A stretch of DNA of 64,000 nucleotides, taken from the NCBI RefSeq assembly GCF_000321415.2, contig NC_019902.2, forward strand, positions 2,914,001 to 2,978,000, given 5' to 3'. The first letter of the stretch is position 1. Each line of letters begins with the position of its first letter. Source of the stretch: Thioalkalivibrio nitratireducens DSM 14787. Lineage in GTDB: Bacteria; Pseudomonadota; Gammaproteobacteria; Ectothiorhodospirales; Ectothiorhodospiraceae. Positions 16,974 to 25,087 of the stretch are shown piece after piece. Both the position numbers and the translations under genes were made by a program. The notes under the pieces were generated by a model. That model was not told the origin of the DNA. It was given only the letters and a program-made list of their open reading frames with translations, and did no database searches.

Positions 16974-17054
16974 GACACCCCACCCCTCGGCGCATCCGGC
17001 GCCAACCGTTTCAGGCAGCTAAAGTCATACCATATCAGTCATCACCCCTCCGTA

Positions 17055-18044
17055 TTTCTGAGCTGCCTGCGCGGCAGCGAACGCTGGCGGGAACCTCATG
17101 AGCATGGCTGGCGATTTCTGAGCTGCCTGCGCGGCAGCGAACCAGGAATCGACGTCGAGGGATGCGCTGAACTCCTTTCTGAGCTGCCTGCGCGGCAGCG
17201 AACGGCGGGGTGTAACTCACTCCGGTTTTTCTCCCTTTCTGAGCTGCCTGCGCGGCAGCGAACGAAATCCGGGGCTTGGGATGGCTGGGGGACCATTTCT
17301 GAGCTGCCTGCGCGGCAGCGAACCGGGTAGGCGCGGTCACCCGAGCTACGCCGCATTTCTGAGCTGCCTGCGCGGCAGCGAACGGGCTCGGTCAGGAGCG
17401 CCAGCCTTGCGTTTATTTCTGAGCTGCCTGCGCGGCAGCGAACGAAGGCTGCGACACCGACCGCTGGGTGCTTAGTTTCTGAGCTGCCTGCGCGGCAGCG
17501 AACCTGCTGCGCGCGATCGAGACTGACCTTGCGAGTTTCTGAGCTGCCTGCGCGGCAGCGAACCGTCAGACCGACGCGGCGCGTGAGGCGCGCAATTTCT
17601 GAGCTGCCTGCGCGGCAGCGAACTCCACGGCGGTATTGAACTCCTCCATGCTGGATTTCTGAGCTGCCTGCGCGGCAGCGAACAGTCCCCGAACCGCGTC
17701 AGGAGACTAGTCACGTTTCTGAGCTGCCTGCGCGGCAGCGAACGCGCGGCCGCGGCCGGAGATCCGCAACCAGGATTTCTGAGCTGCCTGCGCGGCAGCG
17801 AACATCTCAAAGCCTGAATTGGCAGATTGCATCATTTTCTGAGCTGCCTGCGCGGCAGCGAACGGTGCGGGATGCGGGGTTGCCGTCTTTGTCGATTTCT
17901 GAGCTGCCTGCGCGGCAGCGAACTCGATTTGCATGCCTGCGGTGACTGGCGGGATTTTTCTGAGCTGCCTACGCGGCAGCGAACGGGGCGATCAGGTCGG
18001 GGGGTCGAGGGATCGATTTCTGAGCTGCCTGCGCGGCAGCGAAC
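17055..18044 (-). CRISPR. Type I-F CRISPR array, right part: 17 repeats
   Basis: Seventeen 28-bp repeats with starts from 17055 to 18017 at a 60-61-bp period, identical to those at 14215-14603 except for one G-to-A change in the repeat at 17957. Together the two parts hold 24 full repeats and 24 spacers, one of them split by the element. Transcription is expected leftward, with the leader at the right. Only 37 bp (18045-18081) separate the last repeat from IS66-like sequence; there is no AT-rich leader and no cas gene. Confidence 0.97.
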
Positions 18045-18107
18045 GCTGTGTATGCGTTCACTCCCCCAGGCTTGAGTGCTGGTATTACAACCGCATGCGG
18101 CGAAAGG

Positions 18108-19658
18108 TCATGGTGCCGGGGCGGGTTCAGGCAGAACGGGGGCCGGCTCGCCTTTGCGCCGCTGCTGGACCACCTGAGCCAGGTAGGGCCAGGGCGAGAC
18201 CCCGCGCTTGCGGCAGGTTTCGATCACGCTGACGAGGAGCGCGAAGGCCAAAGAACCCTGCTCGGTCCGGGTGCCCTGGCTGATGCGACGGCTGATCACC
18301 CAGTGCCGCAAGGCCTGTTCGGCCCAATTGTTCGTGATGGGCAACCGCGGAAACTCCAGAACGGCCCAGATCGCCTCCCAGTCATGGGTGAACTCGCGCG
18401 CCAGTTGCCGCGTCTTTTCGTGCGCACAGTCCCAGTGATCCACGCATAGGTCGTTGAAGGCGTCGAGCTTGCCGCGGTTTTTCTGGTACAGATCGGCCGG
18501 AGGCTGTGGTCCTTCCCGGGCCTGGTAGACTTGCTGGAGCAGGTCCTCGAACAGGGCCAGGGTGGCGGCACCAAACGGTCGCGCCAGTGGGTCGAGGCTC
18601 TGGTCCAGCCCATGGGCCTTGCGGATGAGATGCGCCAGGCAGCGCAAGCGGCGATCGTAATCGCGATAGGCCCAGAAGCCATCGCTCATCAACCAGCCAA
18701 CGAACGCTTCGCCCAGGATCTTGTGCAGCATCCTGCGGGAACGCCTGCCGATGGCAAACAGGGTGGCGGTGGTGCAGGTAAAGACCCACAGCCACAAGAG
18801 CTGGTTTCCCTCTTTCCAGCCGGTTTCGTCGACATGCAGCAGTTCGGCCTCGCGAATCAACGGCACGATATCGCGCTCGATCACCGGCGCGACCGCGCGA
18901 CCGGCTTCGTGCAGGCATTGGTGGATCGCCGCGATGCTCAGGGATACGCCCAGCCAATCGGCCAGAAACTCCTGGACACCCCGGCGCGAAACGCGCTGGC
19001 GCAGCGACAAGGCGCAGATCAGCGCCACCAGCATCGGACCGGCCAGGTGCCATTCGGTCAGTTCGACCTGCCAATCCGTATTCTCTGCACAGCGTCCCGG
19101 TTCCGCATGCGTCCAATGGCCGCAGGAACATTGCCGTTGCAGATAGACGTGCTTGGTGTGACGGACTTCAAGGCCTGGGGAACCCGAAGTGGGGGCGACC
19201 ACATCGAGTGCATAGCGACCATTGTAGCCCTTGGTCGGAGCATCCGCGGGAAAGGGCGTGCCGCAGCATCGGCAGCGATCGGGGCTGTGCAGGATCTCCT
19301 CCTGCACCGGCAACGTGACCAGACGGCCGCAACCGGGTGCGCCGGGGCGCTTGCCGGGTTTGCCGGCGGGCGCCTTGTTCTTGTCGGAGGCGGGCGTGGT
19401 CGCCGCAGATGACGGGGGTTCTGACGCGGGCGCCGTCGGATCTTCGGTTGGGTCCTCCGTCTCTGCTGCGCTGGCGGCTTCCCAAGGGGGCTGGCTGCTC
19501 GATGGCCGGGAACTGTTGGCCGGGTTTTGCCCCAGGCGATCATGCGCCTCTTTCAAATCCACCAGCAGATTCACCGCAAGCACGCGCAGCGCGGCTTCGC
19601 TCAGGGCCGCGATGAACGCCTCGTCGATCTGCCGAAGATCGTGTGGGCTCAGGCGCAT
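18108..19658 (-). CDS. IS66-family transposase
   Basis: 516 aa with a helical N-terminus (LLVDLKEAHDRLGQN, a possible leucine-zipper), a Ser/Pro/Ala-rich linker, a basic GKPGKRPGAPG stretch, a zinc-binding CRCCGTPFP and CSCGHW, and the DDE triad in LHVDETGWKEG, LMSDGFWAYRD and PITNNWAEQALR. The full frame is open. It is only distantly like the transposase at 15591. The gene ends 64 bp right of the last CRISPR repeat. A methylase pseudogene precedes it at 19674-20341. Confidence 0.92.
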   Translation of the reverse strand: MRLSPHDLRQIDEAFIAALSEAALRVLAVNLLVDLKEAHDRLGQNPANSSRPSSSQPPWEAASAAETEDPTEDPTAPASEPPSSAATTPASDKNKAPAGKPGKRPGAPGCGRLVTLPVQEEILHSPDRCRCCGTPFPADAPTKGYNGRYALDVVAPTSGSPGLEVRHTKHVYLQRQCSCGHWTHAEPGRCAENTDWQVELTEWHLAGPMLVALICALSLRQRVSRRGVQEFLADWLGVSLSIAAIHQCLHEAGRAVAPVIERDIVPLIREAELLHVDETGWKEGNQLLWLWVFTCTTATLFAIGRRSRRMLHKILGEAFVGWLMSDGFWAYRDYDRRLRCLAHLIRKAHGLDQSLDPLARPFGAATLALFEDLLQQVYQAREGPQPPADLYQKNRGKLDAFNDLCVDHWDCAHEKTRQLAREFTHDWEAIWAVLEFPRLPITNNWAEQALRHWVISRRISQGTRTEQGSLAFALLVSVIETCRKRGVSPWPYLAQVVQQRRKGEPAPVLPEPAPAP

Positions 19659-19673
19659 CCTCCGCGACCCACC

Positions 19674-20341
19674 TCAATCCTCGGCCTCAACCGCCATCAG
19701 GGCCGAGAGCACCGCCAGGCGCTCCGCCGCGGGCATGGCCCGGTAGCGCTCGCCCCAGCTCGCGGCCTTGCGCTTGATCCGTTGCCGGTCGGTGAAGTTC
19801 TTGCCCGCATAGCGCGGCCAATGCACCCGATCGGGCGTGAAGTTGAACCAGAGTTTCTCGGTGCGGCACCCGACCCTGGATACATCACCTGCACTTCCAG
19901 GCTCCGCCAACCCGTCAGATGCTCGTCGTACAGCGCCGAGGGGTAGCCCGACAGGATGACCGAACAGGGGAGCGACTGGAGCAGCGCAAGCAGCTCGAGA
20001 TGGTCGGCCTCCTGGTATTCAAATCGATAGCGCCGCCGCGAGGTGCGGGTGGCATGCAGATACGGCGGATCACTGTAGACCAATTCCCGGCCCTGGAAAT
20101 CGAACCCGGCCAGAAACGCATGCGCGCAGGCGTTCACCTTCTCGATCGGATAGGGGCCCGCAAACTCCCGCAGTGCTTGCGGGTCCAGGTCGATGCCAAT
20201 ATTGCGCAACGCCGCCGGCTTGCGCTGCATGATCGCCCCACCACCGAGATGGGTTTCGATGTAGGTGTCGTGCGGCGGCATCAAGGCAATGATCGATTGG
20301 CACAACCCGACCGTCGCCTTCGAACCGAAATAGCCGCCCAT
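19674..20341 (-). pseudogene. DNA adenine methylase (Dam-like), frameshifted
   Basis: The N-terminal two thirds (MGGYFGSKATVGLCQ ... THLGGGAIM ... IGIDLD ... YSDPPYLHATR) contain the GGG loop for S-adenosylmethionine and the DPPY catalytic motif of N6-adenine methyltransferases. Near 19875-19880, after SLEVQVM, the frame shifts; the proper C-terminus (CRTEKLWFNFTPDRVHW ... FTDRQRIKRKAASWGERY) continues in another frame to a stop at 19674. Dam-like genes are known passengers of IS66-type elements, where methylation may tune transposition. The single shift probably inactivates it, unless it is a sequencing error. Confidence 0.85.
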
Positions 20342-20404
20342 CGCACGCCTCCCATCCCCGTGATCATGGAGACCACCATAGCCGCGACGCGCTATACCGT
20401 CAAG

Positions 20405-20854
20405 TCATCGCAGCTTTCTCCAGGGGGGGCTGAACGGATACCTGGAAACCAACCTTGATTCCGTCAAGTCGTCAACGGCATAAACCCGAGGAACGAGAGG
20501 TCGCCCACCTCCATCTGCTAGTTGAGTCGCTTGGCCTGCCATGCCGCCTTGTTGGAATAGGACTGCGGGCCTGAGTCCCTGTTCAAGGAACAAAGGGATC
20601 TCTATCGAAATGCTTCCAACTATCGTGAGGCCTTCCGGATTCGCCTCCCGAAGCCCAGTCCGTATCGCAATGCCGAATGCATCGTTCGAAACGGGGACAG
20701 ACACGGTCCGGGATTCTTGACCAAATAAGTTAGAAACGGTCGGGCGTTCTGGATCCGCTGTGTCCCCCTCGCCGTAGGCGCCTTGGGCAAACAGTGCGGC
20801 AAACACGAACAAGCCGACAACCAGAACAATCCCTCGAGAGGAGAGCAAGGTCAT
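20405..20854 (-). CDS. Secreted hypothetical protein, possibly truncated
   Basis: 149 aa. The first 28 residues (SSRGIVLVVGLFVFAALFAQ, ending GAYG) form a good signal peptide. The remainder (VSNLFGQESRTVSVPVSND ... TIVGSISIEIPLFLE ...) resembles no family that I recognise; it could be an outer-membrane or periplasmic protein. The stop falls within 10 bp of the putative right end of the IS66-like element, so the C-terminus may have been cut and replaced. Confidence 0.5.
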   Translation of the reverse strand: MTLLSSRGIVLVVGLFVFAALFAQGAYGEGDTADPERPTVSNLFGQESRTVSVPVSNDAFGIAIRTGLREANPEGLTIVGSISIEIPLFLEQGLRPAVLFQQGGMAGQATQLADGGGRPLVPRVYAVDDLTESRLVSRYPFSPPWRKLR

Positions 20855-21470
20855 GGCATTCCCATCCTCGCCGGCGCAGACTCTACTGCCACATAGATGA
20901 AGATAGCCAGTAATCGGCCGCCTTGCGAGATAGAGGTTGTGCGGTGCCCCCGGAATCGCGTTTCACTATCCGGCCCGAATGCGCGGCCAAGTCGAATACC
21001 ACGGGTCTTCACGGTTTCAAGATCAGCGAAATCGGTGAGAGCTTTGCGGTTCAAACACTAAGGCACCAGCAAGGACTAGGCGGCGACACTCTCATGGGGT
21101 CCCGACTACAGCGCGACAGGGTGACCGTTTGGGCAAGGCGCGTATCTCAGCAGCACCCACTTACCAGCGCGCTGGGTTACGGGCTGGCGCGAACGGACCC
21201 AAGCTAATGGACATCTGTTGCCCGGTCATGGCCGTCAGCCATGAGTCAACCTGCTGTCTCTGTGGCCACTCCGCCCACTGACTGGTCTGGGTCGGCTTCT
21301 GCCAGTGCCATGTTTGTGGGGCTGGGATCTCGACCCTGAGTCGCCATTGGCTACTGTGAGCCAGAGGCTCGTAACCGGCACGCTGCCGGCCGCCCCAGGA
21401 GCCGGTGATGGTGGCAGCGGTGGCGCTTGTCCCCGCCACGGTGATCTTCTACTCTGAGGTGGAGATGGAC
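20855..21470. other. Region without recognisable gene
   Basis: About 615 bp between a leftward and a rightward gene. Frames on both strands are short, start without ribosome sites and match no family that I know. The stretch 21170-21400 is locally lower in GC than its surroundings and could be a decayed insertion, but nothing specific supports that. Confidence 0.3.
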
Positions 21471-21713
21471 ATGATGGTGACTCAAGTGAGCGAATTGCAC
21501 CGAATCACGATCGATCCCGACGTCTGCGGAGGACGCCCATGCCTGCGGGGTCTACGCATTCGGGTCAAGGATGTCCTGGACCTTCTGGCTTCCGGCGCCT
21601 CACACGAGGAGGTGCTTCAGGATTACCCCTATCTTGAACCGGAAGACATTGTTGCCGTTCTGGAGTACGCCGCCCGCCAGAGTGACCATCCTGTGCTGTC
21701 CGTTGTTGCCTGA
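21471..21713 (+). CDS. DUF433-family antitoxin
   Basis: 80 aa (MMVTQVSELHRITIDPDVCG ... PCLRGLRIRVKDVLDLLASG ... VLQDYPYLEPEDIVAVLEYA). The GGRPCLRGLRIRV motif and the helix-turn-helix-like tail are the DUF433 signature. Such proteins pair with DUF5615/PIN-like toxins as VapB-like antitoxins. The frame opens at 21405, but GAGGTGGAG at 21456-21464 is a good ribosome site for the ATG at 21471 or 21474. The stop overlaps the toxin start by one base. Confidence 0.85.
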   Translation: MMVTQVSELHRITIDPDVCGGRPCLRGLRIRVKDVLDLLASGASHEEVLQDYPYLEPEDIVAVLEYAARQSDHPVLSVVA

Positions 21714-22045
21714 TGCGCTTTCTGGTGGACGCGCAACTGCCGCCGGCCCTTGCTCGGTGGCTGAGCGCCCAGGGCTGTCCAGCCGACCACGTCGCCGATC
21801 TCGGGATGGCAGAATCCCCGGATCGAGTGATTTGGGAGTGGGCAGCACAAGAGAGTGTGACGATTGTCACCAAGGATGAAGACTTCGCCATCTGGCGAAT
21901 CACCTCCAGTGCCGGGACGCCACGGGTCGTGTGGCTCAGAATGGGCAACACTCGCCGGTCGGAATTGCTGGCGCGCATGGAAATTCTATTGCCTCGGGTT
22001 TTGGCCGCCCTGGAGGGCGGCGAGACGCTGATCGAAATTCGTTGA
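21713..22045 (+). CDS. DUF5615 PIN-like toxin
   Basis: 110 aa beginning MRFLVDAQLPPALARWL, with an N-terminal Asp in a beta strand followed by VADLGMAESPD and VTIVTKDEDFAIW, the acidic cluster (D..D..D) of PIN-like ribonucleases of the DUF5615 family. Presumed an RNase whose activity is blocked by the DUF433 protein encoded just upstream; TGATG overlap shows translational coupling. Intact. Confidence 0.85.
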   Translation: MRFLVDAQLPPALARWLSAQGCPADHVADLGMAESPDRVIWEWAAQESVTIVTKDEDFAIWRITSSAGTPRVVWLRMGNTRRSELLARMEILLPRVLAALEGGETLIEIR

Positions 22046-22304
22046 TGGCGCTGGAGATCACGCGTAGCACCTCTGTGGGCGTAGTCCTCTTGAATTGCCC
22101 GTTGACCTGACCAGCCTTCAAGGAGTTCTGAGGGCTGCACTTATGGGCTGATGCCGGAGAGAACTACGAGCATTCCGAAGATGGCGAAATCTAGAGGCTG
22201 GCAACCGATCCATAGCGGCCCCTCGTCGCCGCGTGCCGGGCGACCGGTTCGGGTCGAGACCCGTCATTGGCAGTGGTTGGCCCTGAGCATTCAATACCCT
22301 GCAC

Positions 22305-22577
22305 CTACTCTCGGAACAGATCCGCATGGCTACCGGTCCGGGCCAAGTGCAACTCGTCGCCGACAACGCGGCACAGCAGCAACCAATCCGGCTCGATATA
22401 CGCGTCCCGGTAGCCGCGCCAGTTTCCTCGCAAGGCGTGATCCTGGTACGCCTCGGGCAATGGGGACTTCTCAATCAAAAGGCCCAGCACAATCCGCAAC
22501 TTGCCCATGTCCTGGCCACGTTTCTGAAGTCGTTTCACATCGCGTTTGAACTGGCTGGAACGGACCGCAGTCAGCAT
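22305..22577 (-). CDS. YafQ-family (RelE superfamily) toxin
   Basis: 90 aa (MLTAVRSSQFKRDVKRLQKR ... LPEAYQDHALRGNWRGYRD ... EPDWLLLCRVVGDELHLARTGSHADLF). The H..L.G.W.G.RD..I..DWLL pattern and the His/Asp near the C-terminus (TGSHADLF) are those of YafQ, a ribosome-dependent mRNA interferase. The gene is intact. Its ATG overlaps the stop of the dinJ remnant, the normal dinJ-yafQ arrangement, but that antitoxin gene has lost its DNA-binding half. Confidence 0.88.
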   Translation of the reverse strand: MLTAVRSSQFKRDVKRLQKRGQDMGKLRIVLGLLIEKSPLPEAYQDHALRGNWRGYRDAYIEPDWLLLCRVVGDELHLARTGSHADLFRE

Positions 22578-22720
22578 CAGATGCCCAGGTCATTGAAAAG
22601 CTCATCAGCACTATCGAACCGCTTTCCCTCACCAGAATCCACGTCTTCCAGCGCCTTGGCGGTAATCGAGTTGGGCACCTGGACCGCGAAGGGAAGTCGC
22701 TGTTCATCGGCAACACCCTG
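22576..22720 (-). pseudogene. DinJ/RelB antitoxin C-terminal fragment, cut by IS3
   Basis: On the minus strand the frame reads ADEQRLPFAVQVPNSITAKA ... DSADELFNDLGI then stop, the toxin-binding C-terminus of DinJ-type antitoxins. The first 40 or so codons, including the ribbon-helix-helix dimer, are missing; the sequence joins the start of an IS3 orfB gene at about 22709-22720. The fragment has no start codon of its own. Such C-terminal tails can still neutralise the toxin if translated, which may explain why yafQ survives intact. Confidence 0.8.
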
Positions 22721-23143
22721 CAGATCAGCTCGACCCCGTAGGCGTCCCGGTGAGCATCGATGAAGGCGATCACCGCCGCAGTGGGCGGTCGAGCTCCGCC
22801 TGCGCGAAAAACGCCGAGGCCTTGCGCAGGATCTCGTTCACCTGGCGCAGCTCACGGACCTCGCGTTCCAGTTCACGGATGCGCTCACGCTCAGTCGTGG
22901 TCAGGCCCTCACGCAGGCCGTGATCCCGCTCATGCCGACGCACCCAGCGCCGCAGGGTCTCGGTCGTGCAGCCAATCTTGGCGGCGATGGAAACCATGGC
23001 CGCCCAGTGCGATTCGTGCTGATTCTGCTGGTCCAGGACCATCCGTACCGCACGCTCGCGGACTTCGGGAGAGTATCGTGTCTCAGTCTTCATGGCTCTA
23101 TCCTCTCACAGGAAAGAGCCTCCGGAATTCTCGGGACGGTTCA
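22709..23143 (-). mobile_element. Truncated IS3-family element
   Basis: Begins at 23143 with an end reading TGAACCGTCCCGAGA inward, followed by a complete orfA (22770-23093) and the first 20 or so codons of orfB (ATG at 22773, FIDAHRDAYGVELICRVLP). The orfB frame then enters the dinJ fragment, so everything after the N-terminus of orfB has been deleted together with the 5' part of dinJ. Confidence 0.8.
22770..23093 (-). CDS. IS3-family transposase OrfA
   Basis: 107 aa, [19 protein letters not shown] ... [29 protein letters not shown], an N-terminal helix-turn-helix of the IS3/IS911 OrfA type, followed by a heptad-rich segment ([25 protein letters not shown]) forming the leucine zipper needed for OrfAB assembly. 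It overlaps the start of orfB by 4 bp as usual, but orfB is truncated, so the element cannot move by itself. Confidence 0.9.
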   Translation of the reverse strand: MKTETRYSPEVRERAVRMVLDQQNQHESHWAAMVSIAAKIGCTTETLRRWVRRHERDHGLREGLTTTERERIRELEREVRELRQVNEILRKASAFFAQAELDRPLRR

Positions 23144-23390
23144 TCATCGGCTGCGCCGGGAGTCCCGGCGAGTAGCTGCCGAATGCGGTGGGGGGGACCC
23201 TTTGCATGGACGACGCCCGCGGGCGTAGCATCAACCCCTCAAGGCTTGTGAACATGCCCTCGCTACGGCAGAGGACATTTTCAGAAGGTCTCATTCCAAC
23301 GCCAGCTGTTCGCCGGACCGAGCGAGTCCCCGCATCGCGGGTATTGCGCGCCTGACCGGACGGAGCTGTGCTCGCGATCACGGGGACACC

Positions 23391-24116
23391 ATGGCGCAGA
23401 TGAACGAGCCCCAACGATTGAACGAATGGTTCGTACCGTCCTTCGGGCCACCGCGCTTTCGAGTGGCGGTCGGTCTGCTCTTTCTTCCCTATACCGCGAT
23501 GGTGCTGTCGTTTACCGTGATCGGGGCGATGCTGGCCGAGACCGTTCACTGGGATCGCGTCGCAGCGATCGTCGTCATTTATTTTCTCGCGCTCGGCATT
23601 GGCGCGCATGCACTGGATGCATTGGGCAGCCAAGCCGTCAAACCGTGGGGGGCGGTCTTCTCGAAGCGCCAGCTCTGGGCCGTCGCGGCAGGCTCCGTGG
23701 TCCTGGCCTATGCGATCGGCATCAATTACATCGTGCGCTACGCGCCGCTGCTCGGCGTGATCGCCGTCCTCGAGGGGTTCTTTCTCCTGGCCTACAACCT
23801 GGAATGGCTCCGGGGGCGCTTTCATACGAATGCCTGGTTTGCCTTCGCCTGGGGTTTCTTGCCAGTGTTGGCCGGCTACGTGATTCAGACCAATTCCATT
23901 TCGCTGGCCGTCGTGCTGATTGCCCTGGCCATGGCGGCTCTGAGCCTCGTCGAAATCAATGCCTCACGGCCGTACAAGGCGCTGAAGCGCGGCGCGGACG
24001 GACTGACGACCGAAGGCCGCGCACAGGCGGCTCAACTCGAGGCCATCCTGAAATCCGTCAGCCTCGGCGTGATCCTGCTCAGCATCGCACTCCTCATCTG
24101 GCGCTGGACCCTGTGA
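23391..24116 (+). CDS. Multi-pass membrane protein, UbiA-superfamily-like
   Basis: 241 aa with about seven or eight hydrophobic segments and a charged C-terminal loop (PYKALKRGADGLT) before the last helix. The pattern LGIGAHALDALGS after the second helix and YNLEWLRGRFHTNAWFAFAW in the middle resembles UbiA-type prenyltransferase homologues, but the classic NDxxDxxxD metal motif is not evident, so catalytic activity is doubtful. It overlaps a polyprenyl diphosphate synthase gene by one base, which supports a link to prenyl lipids. The ATG at 23391 follows CGGGGACACC, a weak ribosome site. Confidence 0.55.
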   Translation: MAQMNEPQRLNEWFVPSFGPPRFRVAVGLLFLPYTAMVLSFTVIGAMLAETVHWDRVAAIVVIYFLALGIGAHALDALGSQAVKPWGAVFSKRQLWAVAAGSVVLAYAIGINYIVRYAPLLGVIAVLEGFFLLAYNLEWLRGRFHTNAWFAFAWGFLPVLAGYVIQTNSISLAVVLIALAMAALSLVEINASRPYKALKRGADGLTTEGRAQAAQLEAILKSVSLGVILLSIALLIWRWTL

Positions 24117-25087
24117 TGCGCGAAACGCCGTTCGTGCGGTATTGGCGCACCACGCGCGCTGAGCTCGACACCGCCTTTCTACACTGGATACCGCGCTTTT
24201 TCCCGAGCCTCTGCGAAACCCAGGCCGCCGCCGTTCACGACGCGCTCGCTGATGGCAAACGCCTGCGTGGCTGTCTCTTGTGCCTGGTGAGCGATGCGCT
24301 GGGTGGCCGGCGTGAGGCTGCCTTGCCGCGCGCGCTTGCCGTGGAATGCATTCAGGCTGCGTCGTTAATACACGACGACTTCGTGGACTGTGACACCGAA
24401 CGGCGCGAGCGGCCCGCCGCGTGGACGAAGTATGGGCCCCGCAAGGCCGTGTTGCTCGGTGACCTCATGTTCGCGACAGCGCTGCAACGGATGACCGAAA
24501 ACGGCCGTGCCGGCGGTCTTGCGGTTGCCGAGGTCATCGCCACGATGGCCAACGGCGCGTGGCAGGAGCCGCTGGAGCCTGCCGACGTCGAACGCGCGCT
24601 CTTGGCCGAACCGGAACGCGGCCAGGGACTCTATCCCAGAATCATCCATCTCAAGACGGGGGCGTTGTTCGGGACGGCGGCGCGTCTCGGCGCCATCAGT
24701 GCAGGCGGCTCGCAGCGCATGGCGGATCTGGCCCATGAGTTTGGCGTGCACCTCGGCGAGGCCTACCAGATCGCCGACGATCTGGCCGATGTCGATGGCC
24801 GCGAATCTTCCGCGACCGAGTGGGCCGTGCTGGCACCCGCAATCGTGCATTTCTGCGGTGAATCGGAGCTGGCACGAGCCAATCTGCCCAAGGGTTCGAC
24901 TGCGGCACCGGAATCCTTTCTCTCGGAGACGCTGCCCGTGCTGCGGTCGCGCATGCGCAAGGCGATGCACGCGAGGCTGGGGCTCGCATCCGAACGGGCA
25001 CGGCAGTTTCCCGACAGCCCGTTTGGTCGGCTGCTGGAGACTGCGCCGCCAGAGATCGTGCACTTGAGCCTCGGCGAGCTACCCTGA
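24116..25087 (+). CDS. Polyprenyl (isoprenoid) diphosphate synthase
   Basis: 323 aa. The first Asp-rich motif is in LIHDDFVDCDTERR (about residue 85) and the second in YQIADDLADVDG (about residue 220); KRLRG and HLKTG are the other conserved basic motifs. These bind Mg-diphosphates and condense isopentenyl diphosphate onto an allylic chain. Product length cannot be read from sequence with confidence. The start ATG overlaps the stop of the UbiA-like gene, and a UbiE-like methyltransferase ends convergently inside its last codons (25079). This looks like a dedicated side pathway rather than the housekeeping IspA or IspB. Confidence 0.85.
   Translation: MRETPFVRYWRTTRAELDTAFLHWIPRFFPSLCETQAAAVHDALADGKRLRGCLLCLVSDALGGRREAALPRALAVECIQAASLIHDDFVDCDTERRERPAAWTKYGPRKAVLLGDLMFATALQRMTENGRAGGLAVAEVIATMANGAWQEPLEPADVERALLAEPERGQGLYPRIIHLKTGALFGTAARLGAISAGGSQRMADLAHEFGVHLGEAYQIADDLADVDGRESSATEWAVLAPAIVHFCGESELARANLPKGSTAAPESFLSETLPVLRSRMRKAMHARLGLASERARQFPDSPFGRLLETAPPEIVHLSLGELP

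Larger units (their letters stand above)
14621..17030 (+). mobile_element. 2,410-bp DruA/IS66-type element inserted in a CRISPR spacer
   Basis: Bounded by 22-bp terminal inverted repeats (14621-14642 and 17009-17030, one mismatch), each starting GTATSACTTTAG and ending CCTGAAA when read inward, and by a perfect 8-bp target duplication CATATCAG (14613-14620 and 17031-17038). An 8-bp duplication is the IS66-family hallmark. It encodes a DUF4338 (DruA-family) protein and a transposase overlapping by 4 bp, and nothing else. Removal of the element and one duplication restores a 33-bp spacer with the normal repeat spacing, so the insertion postdates the array. The terminal repeats share AGCTGCCTG with the CRISPR repeat. 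Confidence 0.95.
18082..20397 (-). mobile_element. IS66-like element with Dam methylase passenger, ends uncertain
   Basis: Contains a TnpC-type transposase and, upstream of it, a frameshifted DNA adenine methylase, both leftward. A left-end candidate begins GTATTACAACCGCATGCGGC at 18082, similar in layout to the ends of the element at 14621. The best right-end match (GTATAGC read inward from 20397) is imperfect and no target duplication is visible, so the element may have recombined after insertion. It lies where the leader of the I-F array should be. Confidence 0.55.

Noticed and set aside
12723-18044. Self-targeting spacers
   Set aside because: Reading the spacers against the window by eye gave no obvious match, but this was not an exhaustive search; an alignment of all 35 spacers to the full genome and to phages would settle it.
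10664-20400. Search for cas genes next to the CRISPR arrays
   Set aside because: No Cas1, Cas3, Cas6 or Cascade protein could be recognised in any frame; all genes here are transposon or toxin-antitoxin genes.
18074-20405. Target duplication around the second IS66-like element
   Set aside because: The 8 bp before the left-end candidate and after the right-end candidate do not match, so borders are given only as uncertain.
20923-21207. Short plus-strand frame in the gap before the DUF433 gene
   Set aside because: No family, no ribosome site, mixed codon bias; also the minus frame 21161-21439.
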